Positions 22,891 to 31,105 of a DNA stretch of 64,000 nucleotides are shown in pieces. The number at the start of each line of letters is the position of its first letter. Within the stretch, counting starts at the first letter, position 1. The stretch spans positions 1,984,001-2,048,000 of the forward strand of contig NZ_VFOX01000001.1 in the NCBI RefSeq assembly GCF_006716345.1. Reading direction: 5' to 3'. The notes under the pieces are model-generated. The model worked only from the letters and a program-made list of their open reading frames with translations. It did no database searches and was not told the DNA's origin. The translations under genes were made by a program, and so were the position numbers. The DNA comes from Microbacterium saperdae. Its GTDB lineage: Bacteria > Actinomycetota > Actinomycetes > Actinomycetales > Microbacteriaceae.

Positions 22891-22922
22891 GCTCGGGGCC
22901 GTCGAGACGGCGCCGAGCTCAG
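22887..22922. terminator. Inverted repeat spanning both stop codons of glgB and the thioredoxin-TPR gene
   Basis: CTGAGCTCGG and CCGAGCTCAG form a 10-bp stem, with an inner CCGTC/GACGG pairing. The outer arms contain the TGA stops of the two convergent genes. There is no U tract on either side, so this is a possible bidirectional terminator or mRNA-end stabiliser rather than a canonical one. Confidence 0.55.
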
Positions 22923-23842
22923 AACAGCAGCGAGGTGAGCCTGTTACGGGCGGCGAGCACGCGCGGGTCGCCGGCGCCGATGAGCCCGAACAGCTCGACG
23001 AGGCGCTCACGCACCGGCGTGCGCTCGTCCGACGGGAGCTTCTCGAACAGGTCGAGAAGTCGGCCGAAGGCGTCGTCCACGTGCCCGCCGGCCAGATCCA
23101 GATCGGCCACGTCGAACTGCGCCTGGACATCGAGTGGCCCCGCCGCTGCGGCAGCACGCGCCGTCTGCAGGTCCAGCCCCTGTGTGCGATCGAGCAGTCG
23201 GACCTGACCGAGACCGGCGAGGGCGTCCTCGTCTCGAGGGTTCTCCGCCAGCGCCTTCTCGTATGCGGTGACCGCAGCAGCGTAATCGCCGATCTCGATC
23301 GCCGCGAACGCCTCCGCGTGCAGGGGTGGGAGCGGCGGCTCTTCGGGTGTCACGTCGGCCGACTCGACGTCGCCGACCGGCAGCGCACCGGTGACACCGT
23401 TCTGCGCGGCGAGCTGGAGCAGCTGCGCGAAGACCTCGCGGACCTGCTCCTCCGGCACGGCGCCGGTGAACATCGGGACCGGCTGCCCCGCGATCAGTGC
23501 GACGACCATCGGGATGGACTGCGCACGGAAGCTCTGCGCGAGCTGCGGGTTCGCATCCACGTCGACCTTCGCGAGCAGCACACGACCGCCGAGCTCTCTG
23601 GTCACCTTCTCGATGATCGGACTGAGCTGCTTGCACGGGCCGCACCACTCGGCCCACAGGTCGATCACGACCGGGACGGTACGGGAGATCTCGAGGATCT
23701 GTCCGAAGGTCTCATCGGTGGCGTCGACGACCACATCGCCGACCCGCGGTGCGGGGGTGCTCGGCGCGGAGGGGTCAGGGCGGTTGCGCAGGCTCGACAG
23801 GTCGACGGCGCCGCGCAGAGCGGCGGGAGAGATATCGGTCAC
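22919..23842 (-). CDS. Thioredoxin-TPR co-chaperone-like protein (YbbN/CnoX type)
   Basis: A 307-residue cytoplasmic protein: an N-terminal thioredoxin domain with WAEWCGPCKQL (both active-site cysteines kept), followed by helical tetratricopeptide-like repeats through the C terminus. This is the YbbN/CnoX architecture, which protects proteins under oxidative stress and works with chaperones. In E. coli YbbN the second cysteine is lost, whereas here CGPC is intact and suggests redox activity. The GTG start overlaps the stop of the membrane protein gene upstream (GTGA), so the two are probably co-expressed. Confidence 0.88.
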   Translation of the reverse strand: MTDISPAALRGAVDLSSLRNRPDPSAPSTPAPRVGDVVVDATDETFGQILEISRTVPVVIDLWAEWCGPCKQLSPIIEKVTRELGGRVLLAKVDVDANPQLAQSFRAQSIPMVVALIAGQPVPMFTGAVPEEQVREVFAQLLQLAAQNGVTGALPVGDVESADVTPEEPPLPPLHAEAFAAIEIGDYAAAVTAYEKALAENPRDEDALAGLGQVRLLDRTQGLDLQTARAAAAAGPLDVQAQFDVADLDLAGGHVDDAFGRLLDLFEKLPSDERTPVRERLVELFGLIGAGDPRVLAARNRLTSLLF

Positions 23843-25770
23843 TTGATCACCTTCGCGGAGATGAGGTCCTGGTGGACGGCAAGAAGTCTGATCTGTTCGG
23901 TGGACCCCTGTGCGGGGACCGCGAAGAACAGCTGGAACGAATATGTGGTCTCGATGCCCTTGGCGGCCTCCGAGACACCGGTCAGGGCCTTCGCCTGGGG
24001 GTTCTCACCGAACCGGATCACGGCATCCGCAACGGTCGGAGTGACCGTCTCGGTGTCGGTCACCACGACGCTCACGATCGCGCCACTGCCGAGAGTGGTC
24101 ATCGCCACCGGCGCGACATCGGCGGGGTTCATGTCGAACGTCACCTTCGATGTCTTCGAGGCGTTGTTGTCGGCAAGCTTCTGCACCAGTTCCTGGCGGC
24201 TGTCCCTGATGGATGTCGCGAGCTTCAGCGATGGATCATCGAACAGTCCGTAGGAGGCGCTCTTGTCCGCTTCGTCGACCACATCCGAGAAAGCCGCCGC
24301 GAGGTCGGCGGGAGGAACGCTGAGGAAGGCGGAATCGTCCGGCACCAGCGAGGTACCCAACCAGCTGGCCGCGACTTCGGGGAGCGCCACATCAGCCGAC
24401 ATCTCGGCCATGTTGGAAACCTTGTAGTTGGACCACGGATCCTGCTGCGTCATCGTGAGGATCACCGGGGGTACGGTGTCGTCGCTCGTGTTCTTCGACA
24501 GCAGAAGCACGGTACGGGGCCATCGATCGGTGGCCTCCGGCAGCACCACTTCCACCTTGTCCGTCGGGATGGCCGAGGGAGGCGTCGTGTCGGGAAGCTT
24601 GGTGCGCAGCTCGTACTCGGTCGTCCGCGCGGTCAGTGCCGGCCCATCGAGACGGGTCGCCGCGAGGTCCAAGTCGAGAGCGGTGTCCGCATCGACGAGG
24701 GTCGTGGATATCTCCTGAAGGATTCGCGTCGCCTGAGCCTCGGTCACGGCCGGCGGCTTCTGGTTGTCCGGAGCGATCACGGTCGGAGTCGGCGACGGTG
24801 TGGCGGAGGCATCATCGAACTGGGGCCAGGAATCCGCCGAGCATCCGCTCGCGAGAAGCGCCGTGAGCCCGATCGCGGGCAGGGCGATCAGGCGAAGGCG
24901 ACGACGAGGCGTACGCGCAGCGCGCAGAGAGTTCTTCGAATCGGGATCCTTGGTCTCGTCCACAATCTCCGCGTCCTCCACATCTGAGGAGTCCGCGGCC
25001 TGAGGAGCTGCAGCCTCTCCTGACGACGACTCGAGGGCGTCGCGCTCCGCCGGGGGAAGCGAGGCGACGTCGATGGGCTGTGTGACGGGCAGCGGACCCG
25101 GTCCCTTGCGCCGTGGCCCGCGACCGCGTCGCTGGTGGCGGATGCCGAGCACGTAGAGGATCAGACCGATGAGCAGCACAGCGCCACCGGCGGCCATGAG
25201 CGGTCCGGCCCACGGCGTGGAGTTGTCGAGAGGCCAGGAGATCACGATGTCATCCGGCGCGGCCTTGGTGCCGTCGTACGCGATCAGCACGCTCATGCCG
25301 TCGGGAAGCTGCATGTTGTCGGCGATCAGCGTGTCGGTTTCACTGAACGAGTCGAGCCACAGATCGGACCCGACCGGGTCGTGTGCGACGGGCTCGTCCG
25401 TGGCCTCGCCCTCGGCGTCGCCTTCGGCAGGGGTCGCCGCGACGTGCTCGACATCGAGGGAGCCGTCCTTCGCGACGCTCACCTGGTTGTAGTCCGAGTC
25501 GGCGAGCCAGGCCTCGAGGTCAGAGGTGCGCCCGTAGGCGGCGAAGATGTCGCCGTCGCCGTGGATCAGCAGCGTCTGCGCTCCCGGATTGCTCCTGAGC
25601 ACCTCGCCGTCCATCAGCACGAAAGGCGCAGGCTCTTGGACCTCGACCGTGGTCCGCTCCGACGACGGACCCATGAAGATGGTCCGCTGAGCGATCCCGG
25701 CGCCGATCAGCACCGCGGCCAGCACGAAGGCCACCACGGCCCATACGAAACGCACGAATAGTCTCCTCAC
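23839..25770 (-). CDS. Unusual membrane protein with internal lipobox-like segment
   Basis: I do not recognise this 643-residue protein. The layout is: membrane helix 1 (residues 9-27); an extracytoplasmic domain of about 160 residues; helix 2 (190-210); a basic patch RHQRRGRGPRRKG; a disordered acidic cytoplasmic linker; a second basic patch RRRLRL; and a third hydrophobic segment ending LLASGC at Cys310. A Ser/Thr/Pro-rich linker and a ~320-residue C-terminal domain follow, the latter containing strands and helices (for example YSFQLFFAVPAQG). The basic patch plus hydrophobic core plus L-A-S-G-C looks exactly like a lipoprotein signal peptide, but lies in the middle of one uninterrupted frame. 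The GTG at 25770 puts a signal-anchor at the very N terminus. The next gene is coupled by a GTGA overlap. Confidence 0.75.
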   Translation of the reverse strand: MRRLFVRFVWAVVAFVLAAVLIGAGIAQRTIFMGPSSERTTVEVQEPAPFVLMDGEVLRSNPGAQTLLIHGDGDIFAAYGRTSDLEAWLADSDYNQVSVAKDGSLDVEHVAATPAEGDAEGEATDEPVAHDPVGSDLWLDSFSETDTLIADNMQLPDGMSVLIAYDGTKAAPDDIVISWPLDNSTPWAGPLMAAGGAVLLIGLILYVLGIRHQRRGRGPRRKGPGPLPVTQPIDVASLPPAERDALESSSGEAAAPQAADSSDVEDAEIVDETKDPDSKNSLRAARTPRRRLRLIALPAIGLTALLASGCSADSWPQFDDASATPSPTPTVIAPDNQKPPAVTEAQATRILQEISTTLVDADTALDLDLAATRLDGPALTARTTEYELRTKLPDTTPPSAIPTDKVEVVLPEATDRWPRTVLLLSKNTSDDTVPPVILTMTQQDPWSNYKVSNMAEMSADVALPEVAASWLGTSLVPDDSAFLSVPPADLAAAFSDVVDEADKSASYGLFDDPSLKLATSIRDSRQELVQKLADNNASKTSKVTFDMNPADVAPVAMTTLGSGAIVSVVVTDTETVTPTVADAVIRFGENPQAKALTGVSEAAKGIETTYSFQLFFAVPAQGSTEQIRLLAVHQDLISAKVIK

Positions 25771-25901
25771 GCATCCCGGGACCCGCCCGAGACGCAACAC
25801 TCGACATTCCAGACTATCGAAACCACCTGTGTGTTGCCCACAGACGGTTCCGTGCGACGCTGTTCGGCAGGTCGGCACAGCGGCGGGGCGCGGGGTGGAT
25901 A

Positions 25902-25907
25902 GCCTGA
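25902..25907 (+). promoter_or_regulatory. -10 element for the AI-2E family gene
   Basis: TAGCCT lies about 25 bases before the ATG at 25932. A GAGGAG ribosome binding site sits in between, so this gene has a short conventional leader, unlike many of its neighbours. Confidence 0.45.
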
Positions 25908-25931
25908 CACCAGAAGTTCCGAGGAGTTCAG

Positions 25932-26981
25932 ATGAAGATCCACAATCCCTTCCGCACTGCGCTGGTGGCGACGCTCGGCGTGGGGTTGGGCATCCTCCTG
26001 ATCGGGAGCGTCCAGAACCTGTCGACGGTCTTCCTCTATCTGGGCACGGCCCTGTTCCTCAGCCTCGGGCTCGATCCCGTCGTGGCGTTCCTCGAGCGCA
26101 AGAAGCTTCCGCGGTGGTTGGCGGTGCTGGTGACGATCGTCGCGGTGCTGGCGATCTTCGCCGGCATCGTGCTGATGGTCCTGCCGATGATCGTCTCCCA
26201 GATCACGCAGCTCATCGATCAGATCACCCAGCTGGTCAGTCGGCCGACCCTCCTGTCGGATATCGAGGACTGGATCACCGGCATCTTCCCCAACCTCGAT
26301 GTCCAGCGGGTGCTCGTCGAGGCGCAGGCGTGGTTGATCGGGAACGTGGGCGACATCACGAACAAGGTCATCAACGCGAGCGTCACCATCGTCGCCGGAC
26401 TGTTCGGTGCCTTCATCGTCTTGATCCTGACGATCTACCTCACGGCCTCCACCCCCTCGCTGAAGGCGGCGGTGTACCAGCTGGCACCGGCGTCCAAGCG
26501 CGACCGCTTCGTCGACCTCGCAGAGCAGATCACCGATTCCGTCGGCTACTACGTGATGGGCCAGCTCTCGCTCGGCGTGATCAACGGCGTGCTGAGCGCG
26601 ATCTTCCTCTCGATCATCCAGGCGCCGTTCCCCGCCGTGCTCGCCGTCATCGCCTTCTTCTTCTCCCTGATCCCGCTCGTGGGCACGCTCACCGGCTCGA
26701 CCATCATCGTGCTGATCTGCCTCATCCCCGGGCTGGGCTCCCCCGCCACGGCGATCGCCGCCGCCATCTACTACCTCATCTACATGCAGATCGAGGCGTA
26801 CGTGATCTCGCCGCGCATCATGAGTCGCGCGGTCTCCGTTCCGGGGGCGGTCGTCGTCGTCGCCGCGCTGGCCGGCGGCAGCCTGCTCGGACTGCTCGGC
26901 GCACTGATCGCGATCCCGGTGGCCGCGAGCATCCTGATCATCTACCGGCAGGTGCTCATCCCACGCATGAACGAGCTCTGA
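25932..26981 (+). CDS. AI-2E family membrane permease
   Basis: A 349-residue protein with about seven or eight hydrophobic helices in the AI-2E (formerly UPF0118) pattern. There are paired N-terminal helices, a hydrophilic amphipathic region around residues 90-180, and the conserved AFFFSLIPLVGTLTG and IYYLIYMQIEAYVISPRIM segments near the end. Relatives export autoinducer-2 (TqsA) or act as sodium/proton antiporters, so the substrate here is open. It has a proper ribosome binding site (GAGGAG), and ends six bases before the convergent hydrolase gene. Confidence 0.9.
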   Translation: MKIHNPFRTALVATLGVGLGILLIGSVQNLSTVFLYLGTALFLSLGLDPVVAFLERKKLPRWLAVLVTIVAVLAIFAGIVLMVLPMIVSQITQLIDQITQLVSRPTLLSDIEDWITGIFPNLDVQRVLVEAQAWLIGNVGDITNKVINASVTIVAGLFGAFIVLILTIYLTASTPSLKAAVYQLAPASKRDRFVDLAEQITDSVGYYVMGQLSLGVINGVLSAIFLSIIQAPFPAVLAVIAFFFSLIPLVGTLTGSTIIVLICLIPGLGSPATAIAAAIYYLIYMQIEAYVISPRIMSRAVSVPGAVVVVAALAGGSLLGLLGALIAIPVAASILIIYRQVLIPRMNEL

Positions 26982-26987
26982 CGCCGC

Positions 26988-27710
26988 TCAGGCGGCCGGA
27001 GGCCAGTGGGTCTCGAGGGGAAGCGCCGAGGGGTTCACGGCGGCCACGATCTCCGTGAGCACTCTGCGCGTCTGGGTCTCCCCCACCCAGAGGTGCTTTC
27101 CGCCGTCCACCGCGATCAGCTGGGCGTGCGGGATGGACGCGAAACGCTCGCGCGCCTCCGCGGGCCGCAGGTAGTCGTCGAGCTCGGGCACGATCACCAC
27201 GACCTGGCGGTCGCTACCCGCCCAGGCCGCGACCTCGTCATCCGTCGCACGATGCAGCGGCGGCGACAGCAGGATCACGCCCTCGATGTCGTGGTCGCGA
27301 CCGTACTTCAGAGCCAGCTCGGTACCGAACGACCAACCCACGAGCCAGGGACGCGGCAGCGCGCGCTCGCGGACGAAATCCATCGCCGCGGCCACGTCGA
27401 ACTGCTCGGCGCCGCCACCGTCGAACGCGCCGTCGCTGGTCCCCCGCGGCGAGGTCGTCCCGCGCGTGTTGAAGCGGAGCACCGCGAGATCGGCCAGAGC
27501 AGGGAGCCTTCCCGCGGCCTTGCGCAGGATGTGCGAGTCCATGAAGCCCCCGGCGGTCGGCAGCGGGTGCAGCGTGACGAGAGTGGCCACCGCTTCGCCG
27601 GTCTCCGGCTGCGCCAGCTCTCCGACGAGAGTCAGCCCGTCGGCCGTCTGCAACTCGATCTCCTCGCGTCGCGCCGGAAGCTCCAATGGCCCACGAATCT
27701 CCATGCTCAC
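26988..27710 (-). CDS. Alpha/beta hydrolase (dienelactone/YpfH-like)
   Basis: A 240-residue cytoplasmic alpha/beta hydrolase. The nucleophile elbow is GWSFGTE (G-x-S-x-G). LHPLPTAGGFMDSHI forms the oxyanion region, the acid is probably in VPELDDYLRP, and the catalytic histidine is in DGGKHLWVG. This pattern matches small alpha/beta hydrolases acting on esters or lactones, with the substrate unknown. The GTG at 27710 overlaps the stop of the zinc-finger gene upstream (GTGA), so the two are coupled; an upstream ATG in frame is rejected for that reason. Confidence 0.85.
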   Translation of the reverse strand: MSMEIRGPLELPARREEIELQTADGLTLVGELAQPETGEAVATLVTLHPLPTAGGFMDSHILRKAAGRLPALADLAVLRFNTRGTTSPRGTSDGAFDGGGAEQFDVAAAMDFVRERALPRPWLVGWSFGTELALKYGRDHDIEGVILLSPPLHRATDDEVAAWAGSDRQVVVIVPELDDYLRPAEARERFASIPHAQLIAVDGGKHLWVGETQTRRVLTEIVAAVNPSALPLETHWPPAA

Positions 27711-27994
27711 GCCATCCTCCAACAGTGTGTGTGCCAGTGTCTGCGCGCGGCCAGATCGGCCGCGTCGCCGAGCACGCCATCAGCGCGCCACGCGACGAGG
27801 TGCGCTGTTCCTGCGGCGACTTCCTGTCCGCACCCCGGGCAGACGTAGGCCTTCTGCGCCTGCGCCGCCGACACGGGCTGAACCGTCCATTCGGCTCCGC
27901 GGCGCGTCTCGGATCGCTTCCACCCGGCCATCAGCCGTTCCAGGGAATCCTCGGCGTCAGGGCGCGCCGGATGCCGTTTGCGGGAGCGAGGCAC
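27707..27994 (-). CDS. Small zinc-ribbon-like protein
   Basis: A 95-residue basic protein. CPGCGQE in the middle and HWHTHCW near the C terminus supply two cysteines plus His/Cys ligands spaced like a single zinc-binding ribbon. The N-terminal half is rich in Arg/Lys. The function is unknown. It begins nine bases after the lytic transglycosylase stop and overlaps the hydrolase start, forming a three-gene run. No signal sequence is present. Confidence 0.75.
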   Translation of the reverse strand: MPRSRKRHPARPDAEDSLERLMAGWKRSETRRGAEWTVQPVSAAQAQKAYVCPGCGQEVAAGTAHLVAWRADGVLGDAADLAARRHWHTHCWRMA

Positions 27995-28003
27995 GGTGCG
28001 CGC

Positions 28004-28672
28004 TCACCACCAGTGGTTGTTGGTCCAGAAGCTGTACGCTCCGGCCCAGCTCCCATAGCGTCCGACCGCATACCCGGTCGCCCACCGCAGATTGTCGACC
28101 GGGTTGTACCCGTTTCCCGGCACCTTGCTGCACGGGAGTGCCTGTACGAGGCCGCACGCGCCGGATGAGGAGTTCGTCGCGTTCGGGTTCCAGCCGCTCT
28201 CACGGGAGACGATGTAGTCCACGTATCCCTGATCGGACGCTGCGATGCCCGCCGCTGCCATCCACTCGGCCGGTGCGCCGCCCCCGCTGTAGAGCAGAGG
28301 GCCACCTCCGCCGCTCGACCCACCGGTCTTGTTCGTCTGCGCGACGACGGGCTTCGGCTTCGGCTTCGGCTTGACGTACACCTCGAACTCGCCGCGATCG
28401 ATCGGCGTGATCGCTGCGCCTTCGACGGTGACCGTCAGGTTCTGGGTGTCGGCCAGAGCAACGGCGTAGACGCTGTCCGTCGTGTCGGCAGTCGCTCGGT
28501 CAGCCAGCGCGACGCCGGTGGGCGCCATGATCGCTCCGGCGAATCCGACGACCGCAACGGCGCTGAAGACGCCGACCACGCCGCGGCGTCGAGACCACCT
28601 TCGAGTTCCCTTGCGCGTCGATGTGGCCACCGCCGCAGGTACCAGCGAGGCGTTGCTTCGTTCGAGTTTCAT
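28004..28672 (-). CDS. Secreted lytic transglycosylase-like protein
   Basis: A 222-residue exported protein. The N terminus is positively charged (RRWSRRRG), with a hydrophobic stretch VVGVFSAVAVVGFAGAIM and an Ala-rich cleavage region, i.e. a signal peptide. A linker with repeated Lys-Pro (VKPKPKPKP) and a Gly/Ser-rich stretch follows. The last ~80 residues are a transglycosylase (SLT-like) domain: YIVSRESGWNPNATN with the catalytic Glu, then GACGLVQALPCSKVPG and NLRWATGYAVGRYGSW. It should cleave peptidoglycan glycan strands at the cell surface. The ATG at 28672 is used; a TAGACT lies about 30 bases upstream, so the leader is short and has no Shine-Dalgarno sequence. Confidence 0.88.
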   Translation of the reverse strand: MKLERSNASLVPAAVATSTRKGTRRWSRRRGVVGVFSAVAVVGFAGAIMAPTGVALADRATADTTDSVYAVALADTQNLTVTVEGAAITPIDRGEFEVYVKPKPKPKPVVAQTNKTGGSSGGGGPLLYSGGGAPAEWMAAAGIAASDQGYVDYIVSRESGWNPNATNSSSGACGLVQALPCSKVPGNGYNPVDNLRWATGYAVGRYGSWAGAYSFWTNNHWW

Positions 28673-28738
28673 GTCGTTTCGGGAGTTCACGATGAGGGAC
28701 AGTCTACGCAAAGACGTCTGAGACGACCATGGGAGGCC

Positions 28739-29320
28739 TCAGCGGACGGCCAGGATGACATCGATGGTGGCGTCGAGCAGCGCATCGACCTGCTCTTCAC
28801 GGTAGCCTCCACGCTGCATCCGGAAGGCTGCCGATCGCAGCTGCTCCGCGGTCAGGGCGTCTCCGTCGCGGAGGTACCGGACGATTCGCGTCGCGACGTG
28901 ATCGACCTCGTCGACGCGGTATCCGAAGGTCAGGACACCGTTGCGCGCGAATCGATGACGTGCCGGACGCGCAAGATGGTCGAGGATGACCTGCGCGTCC
29001 TCACGCGCCTGCTCGACCCATGCGCCCGCCCCGCGTGAGCGGACGACGCGCTCGCGCTCCCGCGCGGCGAAGGCGTCCTCGACGCGACCGAGCGCGGCGT
29101 CGACATCCGCGACGACGTAACCGTTCTTGACGAGGGGGAACGAGGCGGTACGCACGTCTGCCGCCTCCAGTTGATCTCCCCCGAGTTCGAACGCCTTGCG
29201 CGCCGAGGCGAGGAACGTGTCCACCGCGGCGCGGTGATAGCCGAGCGTGCGGCCGGTCGTGAGCGCGAACGCGGGAGGAGCATCCTCCGCGGTCGCGGCA
29301 TCCAGAGATCGGTCGGTCAT
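28739..29320 (-). CDS. DivIVA-domain protein
   Basis: A 193-residue soluble protein with two copies of the short DivIVA-type motif (TLGYHRAAVDTFL and TFGYRVDEVDHV), each followed by charged helical sequence. DivIVA (Wag31) marks curved membrane and cell poles in actinobacteria. This shorter protein lacks the long coiled-coil tail and is probably an accessory factor. The ATG overlaps the cdsA stop as ATGA, placing it at the end of the rpsB-to-cdsA run. Confidence 0.82.
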   Translation of the reverse strand: MTDRSLDAATAEDAPPAFALTTGRTLGYHRAAVDTFLASARKAFELGGDQLEAADVRTASFPLVKNGYVVADVDAALGRVEDAFAARERERVVRSRGAGAWVEQAREDAQVILDHLARPARHRFARNGVLTFGYRVDEVDHVATRIVRYLRDGDALTAEQLRSAAFRMQRGGYREEQVDALLDATIDVILAVR

Positions 29321-30477
29321 GACAGCACCACCCAGGGAGAGAGGAGGAAGTAGAGGCAGAGCGCCGGGACGGTCGACGGCAGGATGCTGTCCAGCCGGTC
29401 GAGCAGCCCGCCGTGTCCCGGAAGCCACGAACTCATGTCCTTGATGCCGATGTCGCGCTTGAGCATCGACTCGCCGAGATCGCCGAGAGTGGCGGAGAGC
29501 AGGATCGATGCGCCGAAGATGAGGCCCGCCCACCAGGGCAGATCCAGAAGGAAGATCGCGAGGAGAGTACCGGCGATCATGGACGCCGCGACGGCACCTG
29601 CGAACCCTTCCCACGTCTTCTTCGGGCTGATCTTCGGCGCCATCGGATGGCGCCCGAATGCCAGACCGGCCGCGTAGGCCCCGGTGTCCGCCGCGACGGC
29701 GATCGCGACGAAGCTCAGAACCCACCATTGCCCCCCCTCCTGCTTGAGCAGGATGAGGGCGACGCCCGCGAGGAACGGCACGTAGATCTGCACGAAACCG
29801 CCGACGACGGCGTCGGCGAGGACGTCGCCGTAGGTCCTGCCGTCCTTCGAGACCATCTGTGCGACGAGTCGCCAGACGATCACGAACGAGACGGCGACGA
29901 AGAGCACGATCCAACAGAGCCAGATCTCCGCGAAGTATGCGGACAGCACCAGGATCGCAGCGGCGATCAGTTGCGGGACGACATCGATGCGTCGCCCGCC
30001 CGAGCGAAGCGCCCGAGAGAGCTCGTAGACGCCGAGGAGCGCGGCCGCCAGCGCGAACGGCACGAAGAGCGCCTTGATGAAGAGCAACGAGCCCAACAAC
30101 GCCGCGCCGAAAGCGAGGCCGATGAGGATCGCGAGGATGAGGTCACGGCCGGTGCGCTGTTTGATGCGTTCGTTCGCCTGATCGAGCTGATCTCGCGCAT
30201 GCGAGACGTGCGTGCCCAGCTCGTCACGTGCCGCCCGCCATTGCTCTCGGATCGCGTTGTGATCGGCGGTGTCGAGCTGTTCCGTCGTCACCACGTCCAC
30301 TCCCCCGTTCGCGTGCTCCTCACGGGGCAGCGGAGGACGCGGCGGGATGCTCGCCGCGTCGAACTCGGGGAAGGCGGTGTCCGCAAGCGGGATGCCGCTG
30401 TCAGGGCCGGCTCCGTCGGGCGCCTCACGGCGCGACGGTCGCGTCCCCTCCTCGTCATCTCGCGTGTCGTCAGACAT
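29317..30477 (-). CDS. cdsA: Phosphatidate cytidylyltransferase
   Basis: CdsA makes CDP-diacylglycerol from phosphatidate and CTP for phospholipid synthesis. The integral-membrane core is in the last ~280 residues. It ends with the family signature: SPKKTWEGF, GDLGESMLKRDIGIKD and PGHGGLLDRLDS. At 386 residues it carries an extra N-terminal cytoplasmic extension of about 100 charged residues before helix 1. It follows frr by five bases and its stop overlaps the DivIVA-domain gene. Confidence 0.96.
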   Translation of the reverse strand: MSDDTRDDEEGTRPSRREAPDGAGPDSGIPLADTAFPEFDAASIPPRPPLPREEHANGGVDVVTTEQLDTADHNAIREQWRAARDELGTHVSHARDQLDQANERIKQRTGRDLILAILIGLAFGAALLGSLLFIKALFVPFALAAALLGVYELSRALRSGGRRIDVVPQLIAAAILVLSAYFAEIWLCWIVLFVAVSFVIVWRLVAQMVSKDGRTYGDVLADAVVGGFVQIYVPFLAGVALILLKQEGGQWWVLSFVAIAVAADTGAYAAGLAFGRHPMAPKISPKKTWEGFAGAVAASMIAGTLLAIFLLDLPWWAGLIFGASILLSATLGDLGESMLKRDIGIKDMSSWLPGHGGLLDRLDSILPSTVPALCLYFLLSPWVVLS

Positions 30478-30482
30478 GCCGA

Positions 30483-31037
30483 CTACACCTCGAGGAGTTC
30501 GGCCTCTTTGCGCTTGAGCGCGTCGTCGATGAGATCGACGTGCTGACGCGTGAGCGCATCGAGTTCCTTCTCGGCACGAGCGATCTCGTCTTCTCCGAGT
30601 TCGCTCTTCAGCGCGTCGAGCTCGTCCTTCGCCTTGCGTCGGATGCCACGGACGTGCACCTTGGCATCCTCCGCCTTGGTCTTCACGAGCTTCACGTACT
30701 CCTTGCGGCGGTCCGCCGTCAGCTCGGGCATCACGACGCGCACGAGGTTGCCGTCGTTCGTCGGGTTGGCACCGAGGTTGGGCATGTCGCGGACAGCCTG
30801 CTCGATGGCCTTCAGCGCCGACTTGTCGTACGGCGTGATGATCAGAGTGCGCGCCTCCTGGTTCGCCAGTGAGGCGAGCTGGGCGAGCGGGGTCGGCGTT
30901 CCGTAGTAGTCGACCAGAACCTTCTGGAAGAGCTGCGGGTTGGCACGACCGGTGCGAACCGTGGAGAAGTCCTCCTTGGCAGCCTCGACCGCCCGTGTCA
31001 TGCGGGAGGTGGTTTCAGCGAGGACATCCGCGATCAC
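30483..31037 (-). CDS. frr: Ribosome recycling factor
   Basis: RRF splits post-termination ribosomes together with EF-G. The 184-residue length and the core sequence [19 protein letters not shown] are typical, as are [33 protein letters not shown] and the C-terminal helix. A GAGAATTTC-to-AGGAG region gives a TAGAAT promoter element and a ribosome binding site before the GTG start. Confidence 0.98.
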   Translation of the reverse strand: MIADVLAETTSRMTRAVEAAKEDFSTVRTGRANPQLFQKVLVDYYGTPTPLAQLASLANQEARTLIITPYDKSALKAIEQAVRDMPNLGANPTNDGNLVRVVMPELTADRRKEYVKLVKTKAEDAKVHVRGIRRKAKDELDALKSELGEDEIARAEKELDALTRQHVDLIDDALKRKEAELLEV

Positions 31038-31067
31038 GGTGACTCCTATCGTCGGGGTGTTCTGGAA

Positions 31068-31073
31068 ATTCTA
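31068..31073 (-). promoter_or_regulatory. -10 element upstream of frr
   Basis: TAGAAT on the minus strand in the pyrH-frr gap. It follows a 6-bp GC stem (CGGGCG/CGCCCG, 31075-31095) that may partly terminate pyrH transcripts, so frr may have its own promoter. Confidence 0.45.
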
Positions 31074-31105
31074 TCGGGCGAAGCCTGTCCGCCCGGATCA
31101 CACGC

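Noticed and set aside
28739..29914. An N-terminal extension of the DivIVA-domain protein into cdsA
   Set aside because: The extension is Arg-rich shadow sequence; the ATGA overlap at 29320 gives the natural start.
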